Assembly: GCA_002368355.1 (NCBI GenBank)
Contig: AP018281.1
Coordinates: forward strand, 1,116,001-1,180,000
Source: Chondrocystis sp. NIES-4102
GTDB taxonomy: Bacteria > Cyanobacteriota > Cyanobacteriia > Cyanobacteriales > Xenococcaceae
Direction of reading: 5' to 3'
DNA: 64,000 nt
The notes beneath the pieces are model-generated. The model was not told the DNA's origin. It saw only the letters and a program-made list of their open reading frames with translations, and made no database searches. The position numbers and the translations under genes are program-made. Position 1 is the first letter of the stretch. Each line of letters opens with the position of its first letter. Positions 26,403-35,659 of this stretch are shown here, piece by piece.

Positions 26403-26960
26403 TTATAAAGAAGAAAAAAACTCTGAGATACTTAGTTTAGCTTTATTTATTATTTCTACAAAGGTTTTTTGACTCATTTGAGAGTGGTTTGGTATTAAAA
26501 GAGGAGTTTGCCATTTGTGATTATATATAGTGACATATTCTTGATCCATATCTATTATTTCCCATTGTAATTCTTGTAATCTATTAATTACCTTTGCGGT
26601 TTTTACAACGCCTGTATTAGGATTGTACGTGCTAGTTATTGATAATGCTTTTTGGTACTGCTTTTTGTCGTGTTCTGTAATTTCTATCCAACTACCTGGA
26701 GTCATAATTTTTTGAAATTTTCGTTCAATATCAACTTCTTTGGCAGCTTCAACTTGAAAATCAAAATTCACAATTTGATTCCATATATTTTGAGCATTAA
26801 TTATTATTTCATAAGTTTTGTATTGAACTAAAAGATTCATAGAATTTCTAGTTATTTTTTGGATAAACGCCAAAGTTACTTTTCTTTGCTCTCGGTTAAT
26901 TGAATTGATAACAATAACTTGATTATCTGATTGTAGTTTTAATTGTAAAGATAAACTCAT
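26403..26960 (-). CDS. Protein with C-terminal HicA-like domain lacking the catalytic histidine
   Basis: This is 185 residues from the ATG at 26960; the longer form would need a TTG. Residues 1-120 match nothing I know. Residues 122-185 follow the neighbouring HicA closely in pattern: 'LQELQWEII' against 'LEKIGFKII', 'LIPNHSQMSQKTF' against 'IVPNHKELDRGTL', and 'IINKAKLSISEFFSSL' against 'IIRQVDLTVDEFIQLL'. The catalytic His30 of HicA is Tyr142 here. I infer a non-catalytic HicA relative, possibly a decoy, regulator or relic, 186 bp upstream of hicBA on the same strand. Confidence 0.6.
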   Translation of the reverse strand: MSLSLQLKLQSDNQVIVINSINREQRKVTLAFIQKITRNSMNLLVQYKTYEIIINAQNIWNQIVNFDFQVEAAKEVDIERKFQKIMTPGSWIEITEHDKKQYQKALSITSTYNPNTGVVKTAKVINRLQELQWEIIDMDQEYVTIYNHKWQTPLLIPNHSQMSQKTFVEIINKAKLSISEFFSSL

Positions 26961-27125
26961 AATATTAATCAAATGAAGGAATTAAAAAACTAAATCAATA
27001 TTATGTTTATTAATTCAAATAATCTGTGATTGAGATCGTTAAATATTCATTTATGCTTGCTTTAGCATACAAATTCAGCAACGCCTACAAAGAAGAGATA
27101 AAACAATTTTTTTGTTCATTGTCCA

Positions 27126-30100
27126 TTAAACTGTAACTCCTTCCAATTCATCCTCAGTAGACTGATACAACTCGCGTAACTTATCTAATTTCTCCTCATC
27201 AGCATTCCAGAAACCGCGTCCGTGGGCTTCGATCGCTCTTGCTACAATATTACGGAAAGCTTCAGGGTTAGCTTGTCTAAGTTTCTCTGCCATTTCTGCA
27301 TCTAAAGCATAGGTATCAACCGCTTGATCGTATACCCAGTCATCTTTAAAATTAGCTGTACCTCCCCATCCAATTAAAGCCGTCATGCGTTGGGAGATTT
27401 CATAAGCACCACCTGAACCTTGATCTGCCATAGCTTCAGCCCATTTAGGGTTAAGTAATTTAGTACGATATTCCATACGCAGTAAATCTTTTAACTTACG
27501 GGGTGTTGTATCCTTAGAAAAACTTTCTACAAAAGAAGTCTCTACTTCCTTACCACTTTGTTTTTCGGCTGCTAATTTCAAACCGCCAGTATTACCGTAA
27601 TATTCTTGGATGTCAGTTAAACCGTATTCCACCGAATCAATTTCTTGAATAATCTGACTGCTAGTTGCCAAAAGTTGCGATAATACTTCAGGTCTTGCTT
27701 GTCCCTTATCCTTACGTCCATAACTAAAAACATTACGGTTTTGCCAAGTATCAGCAAGTTGATCACTAGATTCCCAATTACTATCTACCACGCGATCGTT
27801 AACTAAAGAACCAAAATCTCCAGCAGGGTTAGAAAACATCCTTGCACTAGCATTTTCCACACCTTGGGCTTGTAAAGCTAAATAATGCTTACGAATATAA
27901 TTATTATCTAGCGATTCCTCAATTTCTGCTGCTCGTCGGAACAAATCATCCAACAGTTCAATAATATTGACAAAAGTATCACGGAAAATACCCGACAAAT
28001 TAGCCAAAACATCAATACGAGGATGTCCCAACCTTTCCAAAGGAATCAATTCATAACGTACAATGCGCCCTGTACCTTCCTTAATAGGTTCAGCACCAAC
28101 TAATTCGAGTAAAATACCCAAAGATTCCCCTTTAGTCTTAATCGCATCCAAACCCCATAACATTACCGCCACAGTTTCAGGATAAGCCCCTTTCTCCTCT
28201 AAATTCTGCGCCATAATTTTCCTTGCAATCTCTTTACCCCTTTCATAAGCTGCTGGAGAAGGCATACGATAGGGATCTAAAGCGTGAATATTTCTTCCAG
28301 TTGGCAATACCCCACTACCATCGCGCAATAAATCACCACCAGGTGCAGGAGGTATATATTCCCCATTCAAACCACGCAAAAGATTAGTCATCTCATCAGT
28401 ATTTTGCGCCAATAAATCCCTAACTCTTTCTCCTTCTTCAAACTTATTTAACAATGCCGAATCACTCTCTAAAACTCTCTGCGCCTCTGTGCCTCTGCGT
28501 GAGACAATTTTCTCTATTAAATCTTGCGATAAATCATCATCAAAATACGCCTCAAGATAAGACTGCAACGCTTCATCCGTAGGTTTCTGTCCCAAAACGT
28601 GCAAACCAGAAGAAAATAAACGTTGTTCTAATACTTGCAAATACTCATAGATCTCCACAAAATAACTATTAATTACCTGCTTACTAAATAATCTACTACT
28701 CTCTAACGTAAAACTAATTCCTTGTTTTTTCCCTTCAGTAAACTTACAATCTCTTTCCAAGCCAGCATCAATAATTTTTTGGGTAATAATATCTCGCAAG
28801 GCTGTATTCTTTTCCGTGTCTTCCCGATACTCAGCAATCAATTCTCGCAAACTAATCAACTCTTTATATAAACCAGCACGTCCATAGGGGGGAACATTAT
28901 GAGAAATTAATACACCATAACCCCGACGTTTTGCCAAGATAGATTCAGAAGGATTATTAGCTGCATAGATATATAAATTAGGAATATTCCCAAGTAAAAT
29001 ATCCGACCAAGAATAACCAGTATTACCTAAAGGAGATCCTGGTAGCCATTCTACTGTACCGTGCATTCCAAAGTGAACTACTGCATCAGCTTGATATTCG
29101 TTTTGCAACCATTTATAAAAAGCTGTGTATTGAGGATGGGGGGTTAAGTCTTTTTCAAACATTAACCGCATGGGATCTCCTGCTATACCTAGGGGGGGTT
29201 GTACTCCTATCCAGACGTTACCTAATTGAATGCCCCCAATTTGAAATTGATCGCCGTAGGTTTTAATACCTGTGCCTGTTAAGGATTTCCATTGTTTTTC
29301 TACTTTGGTGGTTTGGAGGTAGCCTAACCATTTTTCTAGGGTATGGACATTAATCGATCCAGTCGTATCCGCCTTACTTGAAGGAGTGTATTCATCAGCT
29401 ATCTTGACTTGTTTAATTATTTCTTCGCCGTCTGCTGGTAATTCGCCCACATCATAACCTTGGGATTTTAAGGCTTGGAGGAAGTTTAGCAGGCTTTTGG
29501 GTACGTTGAGTAGGGCTGCTGTGCCTGTTGCGCCATAACCAGGAGGGAAACCATAGAGGATGATGGCAATTTTTCTGTCGGGGGTGGGTTTTTGTCGTAG
29601 ATTAATCCAGTTTTTGATTCTACCTGTAAGGCGATGGAGTCTTTCGGGGACTAAATAAATATCTTCTCCCACTAAACCACCTAAAGGAATAGTATCGATC
29701 GCGCCATCTAATTCTGGAAGGGAATATAAGACGACACTTTGTAAACCTCCTATTCCTTGTCTTGTCCAAGAATGGATATCTTGAATTAATAAGGGTGCTG
29801 CTACTATGTAGGGGACGTTTTTAGCGGTTAATATTCTTTTGGCAACTTCTACTTGTCTACCTGCTTCCATCGACCCTGCTGGCCCTCCTACCAAGGGAAA
29901 ACCTATAGTGGAGACGATCGCATCTACTTTGACTGCATCTTTATTTAGGGATAATATTTCTTTATTACCTTGTTTTCTTTGTTCTTGTTCGTAGGTTGTG
30001 GTTAACCAGTCTCTTACTATTACATGACCTTCTACACCATTGATAAATAAAGGTAGTGGGATTAGCCCTTGATCTTCAAAATGTTTGATTAGTTGGGGAA

Positions 30101-30878
30101 TGTATGGTTGCTTAGTGATTACGTGTTTACGGTACAACAATATGCCAACTATAGACTTGACTCCTGACTCCCCTATCCTGACTCCCCTATCCTGAATTCT
30201 TTGATACCAATTTATATAATCCTGCGGTGATGTAAAATAACCCTGGTAATCTGGATGTAATAGCCCCATGTTAGGAGTTTCAACTGGTTGTGGAATGTCT
30301 CCTACTTGTAACCCTAAATATTTTTCGGCTAATGTCCAACACATCGAGGCTACATTTTCTGTCCCCCCAGCATTCCAGTAACCATAGATAATTAACCAGT
30401 TGCGTAGATCTTGTACTTTTTTAGCGGGGATATATTTTAATAGTTTAGGCCCAGTTTTAAGGAAACTTAAATAACCAGCAAGTTTGTCTTCCTCTTTGCT
30501 ATTACTAAACTTACTCAAGATAAATTTAACAGGTTTGGGCATTCCTTTAGGTTGATCGCCAATAACGAATTTACCCAGTTGTGTCAAACTCATTAATTCT
30601 AACGCCGACTCAAATACTAGCCTGATGGGAATATCTTGAACTCTTTGTCTTAACCAAATTACTTGATCATAATCAAAAATTAAACTGGCAAAAAAAACAT
30701 CCGCAGATTGTAATGCAGTTTCTATCTGATCAGGATAACTAGTAATATCGCGATCGCTAAATACAATTACTTCTAACTCCTGACACCTTGCTGTTGCCAT
30801 TTGTGCAGCCTGACGATACAGGTTGGTGTTGAATGATTCAAATCCTGCGATCAAGACAATCCGTTTCATATATCCCAA
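27126..30878 (-). CDS. bchH: Magnesium chelatase subunit H family protein (ChlH/BchH type)
   Basis: A 1250-residue class I chelatase large subunit. It opens with the short N-terminal module of ChlH/BchH proteins and carries 'VVHFGMHGTVEWLPGSPLG' and 'VMLWGLDAIKTKGESLG', conserved in ChlH and CobN. Family members insert Mg2+ into protoporphyrin IX (chlorophyll) or Co2+ into hydrogenobyrinate. The length is ~80 residues below typical cyanobacterial ChlH (~1330), so this may be the second BchH/CobN-like paralogue. Two short DNA repeats (30164-30191 and 28474-28505) sit in frame within the gene. No chlD or chlI is nearby. Confidence 0.85.
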   Translation of the reverse strand: MGYMKRIVLIAGFESFNTNLYRQAAQMATARCQELEVIVFSDRDITSYPDQIETALQSADVFFASLIFDYDQVIWLRQRVQDIPIRLVFESALELMSLTQLGKFVIGDQPKGMPKPVKFILSKFSNSKEEDKLAGYLSFLKTGPKLLKYIPAKKVQDLRNWLIIYGYWNAGGTENVASMCWTLAEKYLGLQVGDIPQPVETPNMGLLHPDYQGYFTSPQDYINWYQRIQDRGVRIGESGVKSIVGILLYRKHVITKQPYIPQLIKHFEDQGLIPLPLFINGVEGHVIVRDWLTTTYEQEQRKQGNKEILSLNKDAVKVDAIVSTIGFPLVGGPAGSMEAGRQVEVAKRILTAKNVPYIVAAPLLIQDIHSWTRQGIGGLQSVVLYSLPELDGAIDTIPLGGLVGEDIYLVPERLHRLTGRIKNWINLRQKPTPDRKIAIILYGFPPGYGATGTAALLNVPKSLLNFLQALKSQGYDVGELPADGEEIIKQVKIADEYTPSSKADTTGSINVHTLEKWLGYLQTTKVEKQWKSLTGTGIKTYGDQFQIGGIQLGNVWIGVQPPLGIAGDPMRLMFEKDLTPHPQYTAFYKWLQNEYQADAVVHFGMHGTVEWLPGSPLGNTGYSWSDILLGNIPNLYIYAANNPSESILAKRRGYGVLISHNVPPYGRAGLYKELISLRELIAEYREDTEKNTALRDIITQKIIDAGLERDCKFTEGKKQGISFTLESSRLFSKQVINSYFVEIYEYLQVLEQRLFSSGLHVLGQKPTDEALQSYLEAYFDDDLSQDLIEKIVSRRGTEAQRVLESDSALLNKFEEGERVRDLLAQNTDEMTNLLRGLNGEYIPPAPGGDLLRDGSGVLPTGRNIHALDPYRMPSPAAYERGKEIARKIMAQNLEEKGAYPETVAVMLWGLDAIKTKGESLGILLELVGAEPIKEGTGRIVRYELIPLERLGHPRIDVLANLSGIFRDTFVNIIELLDDLFRRAAEIEESLDNNYIRKHYLALQAQGVENASARMFSNPAGDFGSLVNDRVVDSNWESSDQLADTWQNRNVFSYGRKDKGQARPEVLSQLLATSSQIIQEIDSVEYGLTDIQEYYGNTGGLKLAAEKQSGKEVETSFVESFSKDTTPRKLKDLLRMEYRTKLLNPKWAEAMADQGSGGAYEISQRMTALIGWGGTANFKDDWVYDQAVDTYALDAEMAEKLRQANPEAFRNIVARAIEAHGRGFWNADEEKLDKLRELYQSTEDELEGVTV
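28474..28505. repeat. CTCTGCG/CCTCTG iterated repeat inside the chelatase gene
   Basis: The plus strand reads CTCTCTGCGCCTCTGTGCCT then CTGCGTGAGAC. This is an iterated CTCTG(C/T)G element of a kind common between genes in cyanobacteria. On the coding strand it adds 'SRRGTEAQRVLE' in frame. Confidence 0.6.
30164..30191. repeat. 14-bp tandem duplication inside the chelatase gene
   Basis: CTGACTCCCCTATC occurs twice head to tail, followed by another CTG and preceded by GACTC. Because 14 is not a multiple of three, the two copies are read in different frames (DRGVRIG, then ESGVKS) while the gene stays open. Confidence 0.85.
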
Positions 30879-31026
30879 CTTCTTAAAATTTCTTTATATA
30901 TTCTTACTTTGATTGTAAAGAAATTATCAAATAAAGCAAATAAAGGTGATATAAATAAAATTATAATTAGGCTAAACGAAAAGAAAATTGAAATTAGACT
31001 TTAATGTTTAAGTGTATAAATATCCA

Positions 31027-31428
31027 TTAATATTCTGCTGCGGATGGAATATACCAAGTTTCTGAAATAGATATTTCAAGATTAAATGCTAATTTTAAGC
31101 CAATGTGTCCTGCTAGAAGCATAGTTTCAGGTTCAAAAGATAAATAACTCCGAGTTGTCTCTGAATCTATTTCAAATTCACAGCTTAGAGATAACATGGC
31201 AAAGTTTACCAGTGCTTTAAGAGCGTCTTTATTAGTTTGCATATATTTATAAGCTATTTTTTCCTGCTCATAAATATTAAGCATATATTCATTACCTAAA
31301 TATTTTACCAAGCCATTAGTTTGATGTTTATCTCGTTCCCAAACACAACTATAATCAATTTGATATTGACTTAAATACTGCGCCACATCGAACTCATCAC
31401 CCATAGCATAAAATAGAAATTGACGCAT
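31027..31428 (-). CDS. Hypothetical protein
   Basis: A 133-residue acidic soluble protein with no signal peptide, no membrane segment and no motif I recognise. Visible features are 'YAMGDEFDVAQYLSQYQIDY' near the start and 'FEPETMLLAGHIGLKLAFNLEISI'-like alternating hydrophobics in two parts near the end. The open frame is clean and begins with ATG. It stands alone upstream of the chelatase gene on the same strand. The next kilobase upstream is gene-free. Confidence 0.5.
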   Translation of the reverse strand: MRQFLFYAMGDEFDVAQYLSQYQIDYSCVWERDKHQTNGLVKYLGNEYMLNIYEQEKIAYKYMQTNKDALKALVNFAMLSLSCEFEIDSETTRSYLSFEPETMLLAGHIGLKLAFNLEISISETWYIPSAAEY

Positions 31429-32428
31429 AATTATATTTTTTTCGGTGTTATTAGAATTTTAACTAATAAATTTATTGTTATTAATATTGTTTATAAAGTT
31501 GGAAAAAACAGAAACTAAATATTGAGATGTTTCAATCTGACGGTGTTACTTATAATTATTAGTCATGTTGAAACGAAAATTACTGAGATTTTGAGCAATT
31601 ATCTTAAAAAAGGAAATAGTAAACCCATTTATTTAAAATACAGCCAAAGATTAGTTAAGCCATAAAATAACTAGATAGCTGATCAAGAGCCAGGATGTTT
31701 AAAAATTATTATTACTTTTAAGATTATTAATTACCATGTATATAATTAAATATAAGAAGTAAATATTTCACGCGATTATATGACGATGTTAAGTTAATCT
31801 CTAGTAAACAACATTAAAATAATTGGCTAAAATAATAATTATCTTAAATACTTTATAATATATAAAACCGTGAACAAACCAGATGAAAGTTTTGTAAAAT
31901 CAATAGTGCGATCGCTATAAAATATAAATACAATTAGTAGCTGAAATTATAGGTAATCAAGAGAATTAAATAATAAACATTACACAGCCATAATAAAGCT
32001 ATAAAATTTAAGGATTCAAAATAGAAAATCAGCGCGATCGCAACTAAATATAATATTATCCAGTTGATAACTAATTCTAAAATCAAGCACTTAAACAGCA
32101 TTTATTCAGTAGAAAACTGCTAGACAACTAGTAATTGTAATAACACGTATATAAATAATTACATTTTTGAGCTTGTTAGCTTTGGGCTGTTAGCTGTTAG
32201 CTTCTTAATTTTTAATTGATAATTGATTAGTGCTTATTATTACCCACTACCCACTACCTCCTACCTCCTACCTCCTACCTACTACCTACTACCTACTACC
32301 CAAACCCCCACTACCCGAATTGCCCTAAATTAATCTTGTAGGAATATAATTACCGTTGGCTATCAAAAATTTTGTTATTAAAATACTATATAGTTATATA
32401 AAATATAAAAAAACTATTTATTGTCTTT
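31429..32428. other. 1-kb AT-rich gene-free region
   Basis: This is about 1000 bp with no open frame of note on either strand. Most is very AT-rich with scattered HIP1 sites (near 31907 and 32035). At 32165-32220 a TTAGCTGTTAGCTT-type block precedes the CTACC/ACTACC repeat at 32241-32316. No tRNA-like or strong hairpin structure was seen. Confidence 0.6.
32241..32316. repeat. CTACCTACTACC repeat array
   Basis: Many head-to-tail copies of a (C)CTACCTA/CTACCTC heptamer-like unit end in CTACTACCCAAACCCCCACT. This is the same family as at 7309, 38632 and, inverted, at 39678 and 63211. Confidence 0.8.
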
Positions 32429-32803
32429 ATGCCTAAAACAGCCCCTCGCAACAAGATATCCAAGCCACCAGAATATCTAGCCCCAGTTGCAGATTATTTT
32501 AAAGTGCTTTCAGAAATTAGTCGTCTGCAAATATTAAGCTGTTTGAGGGAAGGGGCGATGAATGTTACGGAAATAGGTGAAGCAACGGGGTTAGGACAAG
32601 CAAACTTATCTAAGCATCTAAAAATGCTAACAGAAGCAGAAATATTATCTCGTAAACCCCAGGGAGTGGCGGTATATTATGAAATACAAGATCCGATGAT
32701 CTTTGAACTTTGCGAGTTAGTTTGCGATCGCCTTTATGAAAGGATGCAGCAAAAAGCAGATAAGTTTAAGCGATTAAATGCTTTTAATAGTTCTAATCAA
32801 TAA
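32429..32803 (+). CDS. ArsR-family winged-helix transcriptional regulator
   Basis: A 124-residue regulator with the ArsR winged helix: 'YFKVLSEISRLQILSCLREG', recognition helix 'TGLGQANLSKHLKMLTEAEI' and wing 'VYYEIQDPM'. The usual metal-sensing CxC near the recognition helix is missing. Two cysteines (in 'FELCELVCDRLY') sit in the C-terminal dimer helix and might sense metal or redox state. No target gene is adjacent on the same strand; self-control is likely. Confidence 0.87.
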   Translation: MPKTAPRNKISKPPEYLAPVADYFKVLSEISRLQILSCLREGAMNVTEIGEATGLGQANLSKHLKMLTEAEILSRKPQGVAVYYEIQDPMIFELCELVCDRLYERMQQKADKFKRLNAFNSSNQ

Positions 32804-32842
32804 GGTTTAATTATTGTAATTGTGTCTAAAAATCCTATTATA

Positions 32843-32874
32843 GGTAAGAGCAACAGAGGTGAATAACTCTTACC
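32843..32874. terminator. Hairpin between convergent arsR-type gene and glmS
   Basis: A perfect 8-bp inverted repeat, GGTAAGAG/CTCTTACC, has a 16-nt loop. It lies 40 nt after the regulator stop and 110 nt beyond the end of glmS. Runs of T follow only at some distance, so it may be a weak shared terminator. Confidence 0.4.
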
Positions 32875-32983
32875 TGTTTGGGTTTGTTTGGTGTCTTTAA
32901 AAAAAAGAAAGGTTATAGTGCGCTAAACATTCAGTTATGAATCATTGGCAATTTATATATCCAATCAAACATATTTAATTTAA

Positions 32984-34867
32984 CTACTCAACAGTAACAC
33001 TTTTAGCTAAATTACGTGGCTGATCAACGTCTAACCCTTTAATCGCTGCAATATGATAAGACAAGATCTGCAATGGCACGACTGCTAAAATAGGAGAAAT
33101 CAATTCATCTACTTCTGGTACAGTCAAAATATTATCAAAAGTGTGGGCTGCTTCGGTGGCATTCATTGCACTAGTTACCCCAATTAAACGAGCATCTCTG
33201 GCTTTGGCTTCCTGGGCATTAGAAATAACTTTATCATAAACTTGACCAGGCATAGCTACGGCGACTACTGGTACTTTATTATCTAACAAAGCGATCGGCC
33301 CATGTTTCATTTCGCCAGCAGGATAGGCTTCTGCATGGATGTAAGATATTTCCTTAAGTTTTAATGCACCCTCTAAAGCGATCGGGAAGTTTATACCACG
33401 TCCAATAAAAATAAAGTCTTCAGTTTCAGTAGTAAAGTCGTGTGCCAATTCTTCGATCGCGTCTGCTTGGGTTTCGAGAATGGTTTCTATTTGGTTAGGA
33501 ATGTGGCGTAACCCCTCTAATATCTGCTCGATTCTGTCATAGGATATGGCTTGACGACGATAGGCTAAATCTAGAGAAAGGAAATAAAAACCCATTACTT
33601 GAGCTACAAAGGTTTTAGTAGCTGCTACGCCTATTTCAATACCTGCATGGGTATCAATAATGCGATCGCAAATCTGAGCAATACTACTTTCGGCGCGATT
33701 GGTAATAGCTAATAGTTTAGCGTGGTATTTTTGTTCTAAATCCCCTCTTCTGGCTCTTTCTGCTTCTAAAGCTGCAATGGTGTCGGCGGTTTCTCCAGAT
33801 TGGGTTACACCAATAGTTAAGGTGTTAGGAATAATTGGTTTGGGGGAATAGCGAAACTCGGACGCATAATCTACTGTAGTAGGAATATTAGCTAATTGTT
33901 CTAGTAGGTATTTGCCAACTAAAGCAGCGTGCCAACTTGTACCACAGGCGAGAATCTGAATATGCTCAAGATCATCTGTCATATTAGGAGATAAACCTAA
34001 ATTAACAGGACTATAATCAGGATTTTCCCCAGCGTGCCAATTAGGATTAAGATAATTATCTAAGCAAGTTCTAACTACCGCAGGTTGCTCGTATATTTCC
34101 TTGAGCATATAATGACGAAAACCCTGTTTCTCTACCTGTACAGGATTCCATTCAAGGGTGCGCGGAAAGCGAGTGATTCGACTACCACCGAAACTATATA
34201 TTTCTACTCCCAAAGGAGTTAATCTAGCTATCTCCCCATTTTCCAAATTCAATATAGTACGGGTATGGGGTAATATAGCTGTAATATCAGATGCGCAGAA
34301 AAATTCACCCTGTCCAAAACCTAAGACTAAAGGTGCTTGTTGACGGGCGACAATTAACTCATAAGGATTATCAGCATTAACCACTGCGATCGCAAATGCC
34401 CCTTCTAAACGAGCGATCGCTTTTTGTACGGCTTCGAGTAGTGAATCTGCATGGGGTAATAACAGGGAAATTAGGTGAGGAATTACTTCGGTGTCGGTTT
34501 CTGAACGAAATTCAATACCTTTACTAATTAATTCTTCTTTAATCTCCAAATAATTTTCAATAATGCCATTTTGCACCACTGCAAGATTAAGTTCAGAATT
34601 TAAATGTGGATGGGCGTTATGTTCTTCTGGTTTACCGTGAGTTGCCCAGCGAGTATGCCCGATGCCGATTTGAGATTGATGGGGTGTGTGTTCTAACTTA
34701 GCCCTAAGATTAAATAGTTTACCTTTAGCTTTAACACAATTTATTTTTCCCTCTTCAATCGTCGCCACCCCAGCCGAGTCGTAACCACGATACTCTAGCC
34801 TTTCTAAACCTGAAATTAAGATATCTGTAGCTGTTTGAGTACCAATGTAGCCGACAATTCCACACAT
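32984..34867 (-). CDS. glmS: Glutamine--fructose-6-phosphate aminotransferase (isomerizing)
   Basis: A 627-residue enzyme that makes glucosamine-6-phosphate, the first step towards UDP-GlcNAc for peptidoglycan and envelope glycans. The mature N-terminus CGIVGYIG exposes the nucleophile Cys2 of the glutaminase domain, with 'GHTRWATHG' nearby. Two SIS isomerase domains follow ('ACGTSWHAAL', 'GRGINFPIALEGALKLKE'), and the conserved end 'DQPRNLAKSVTVE' is intact. No glmS ribozyme is seen in the 68 nt upstream. Confidence 0.97.
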   Translation of the reverse strand: MCGIVGYIGTQTATDILISGLERLEYRGYDSAGVATIEEGKINCVKAKGKLFNLRAKLEHTPHQSQIGIGHTRWATHGKPEEHNAHPHLNSELNLAVVQNGIIENYLEIKEELISKGIEFRSETDTEVIPHLISLLLPHADSLLEAVQKAIARLEGAFAIAVVNADNPYELIVARQQAPLVLGFGQGEFFCASDITAILPHTRTILNLENGEIARLTPLGVEIYSFGGSRITRFPRTLEWNPVQVEKQGFRHYMLKEIYEQPAVVRTCLDNYLNPNWHAGENPDYSPVNLGLSPNMTDDLEHIQILACGTSWHAALVGKYLLEQLANIPTTVDYASEFRYSPKPIIPNTLTIGVTQSGETADTIAALEAERARRGDLEQKYHAKLLAITNRAESSIAQICDRIIDTHAGIEIGVAATKTFVAQVMGFYFLSLDLAYRRQAISYDRIEQILEGLRHIPNQIETILETQADAIEELAHDFTTETEDFIFIGRGINFPIALEGALKLKEISYIHAEAYPAGEMKHGPIALLDNKVPVVAVAMPGQVYDKVISNAQEAKARDARLIGVTSAMNATEAAHTFDNILTVPEVDELISPILAVVPLQILSYHIAAIKGLDVDQPRNLAKSVTVE

Positions 34868-34935
34868 ATTAATAATTTTTAAATCTATTGAATCATTAAT
34901 CGCCTATAGTGTATATCAAAAAGTTTGAAATGGGT

Positions 34936-35508
34936 CTAAAAATTATCTGTTTCTGGAGTAGGCGCACCACCTTGTTGATCTAAAAATAGGTTACCAGCAG
35001 CATCATTTTGATAAATACAATCGATTTTGGGTTTACCTTCTAATGGTCCAATAAAGCCAAAAGTATTCATTCTTTTTTTACAATCGCTCACCTGTTGAGA
35101 ACTTACCAGGTTTTTCTGTTCTAAAATTGCCCAATTAGTACGACGCAAAACACACCCAGGCTGCATACTCGGTTGGGTAAGATAAACACTAAAGGGGGTC
35201 AAAGTTAAAAATACCCGCATATCCGTAACAATTGCACTTGCACCAAATTGTTGGCAGATTTCGGGGTTGGGTGCTTTTTGATCTATTTGTAAACTCGAAT
35301 CAATGGTGGTTAAATTGGAACTACTAGTTAAATTTAAAGCTAGTCCTACTACTACGCCAATTACGAAAACGCTACCCAAAATGGCGATTTTAGCAACGTC
35401 GAAGGGATTCTTTTTAGGTGGGATGGGAGAATTAGGACTGGAACGATAATTAGGAGGATCATAACGATTTACATCATCTCTTCTATTATCTCTATTTCTG
35501 CGAGCCAT
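34936..35508 (-). CDS. DUF3172 family membrane protein
   Basis: A 190-residue protein with a basic, Arg/Asp/Pro-rich N-terminus (residues 1-35), one transmembrane helix (about 40-60), and a C-terminal domain with four cysteines, probably outside the cytoplasm. 'NPFDVAKIAILGSVFVIG' and 'FGASAIVTDMRVFLTLTPF' match the cyanobacterial DUF3172 family, whose function is unknown. It lies 68 nt upstream of glmS on the same strand and may be co-transcribed. Confidence 0.78.
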   Translation of the reverse strand: MARRNRDNRRDDVNRYDPPNYRSSPNSPIPPKKNPFDVAKIAILGSVFVIGVVVGLALNLTSSSNLTTIDSSLQIDQKAPNPEICQQFGASAIVTDMRVFLTLTPFSVYLTQPSMQPGCVLRRTNWAILEQKNLVSSQQVSDCKKRMNTFGFIGPLEGKPKIDCIYQNDAAGNLFLDQQGGAPTPETDNF

Positions 35509-35659
35509 AAGAGGATTATTAATTACTAATTGATATATGAAAGTCGGATTAAAGGATAGGTTGTATTTCTTTTAAGCGATTACATTGTTTAGTACTAACT
35601 GATAAAGTGCTAAGTGATATAAATTAAACATTATATTTACATTTTAAAATTTTTATTTA

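Noticed and set aside
32241-32316. CRISPR-like array
   Set aside because: The units are only 7-10 nt long and contiguous, without spacers, and no cas genes are near.
34868-34935. glmS ribozyme
   Set aside because: Only 68 nt lie between glmS and the upstream gene, too short for the ribozyme, and no matching core is visible.
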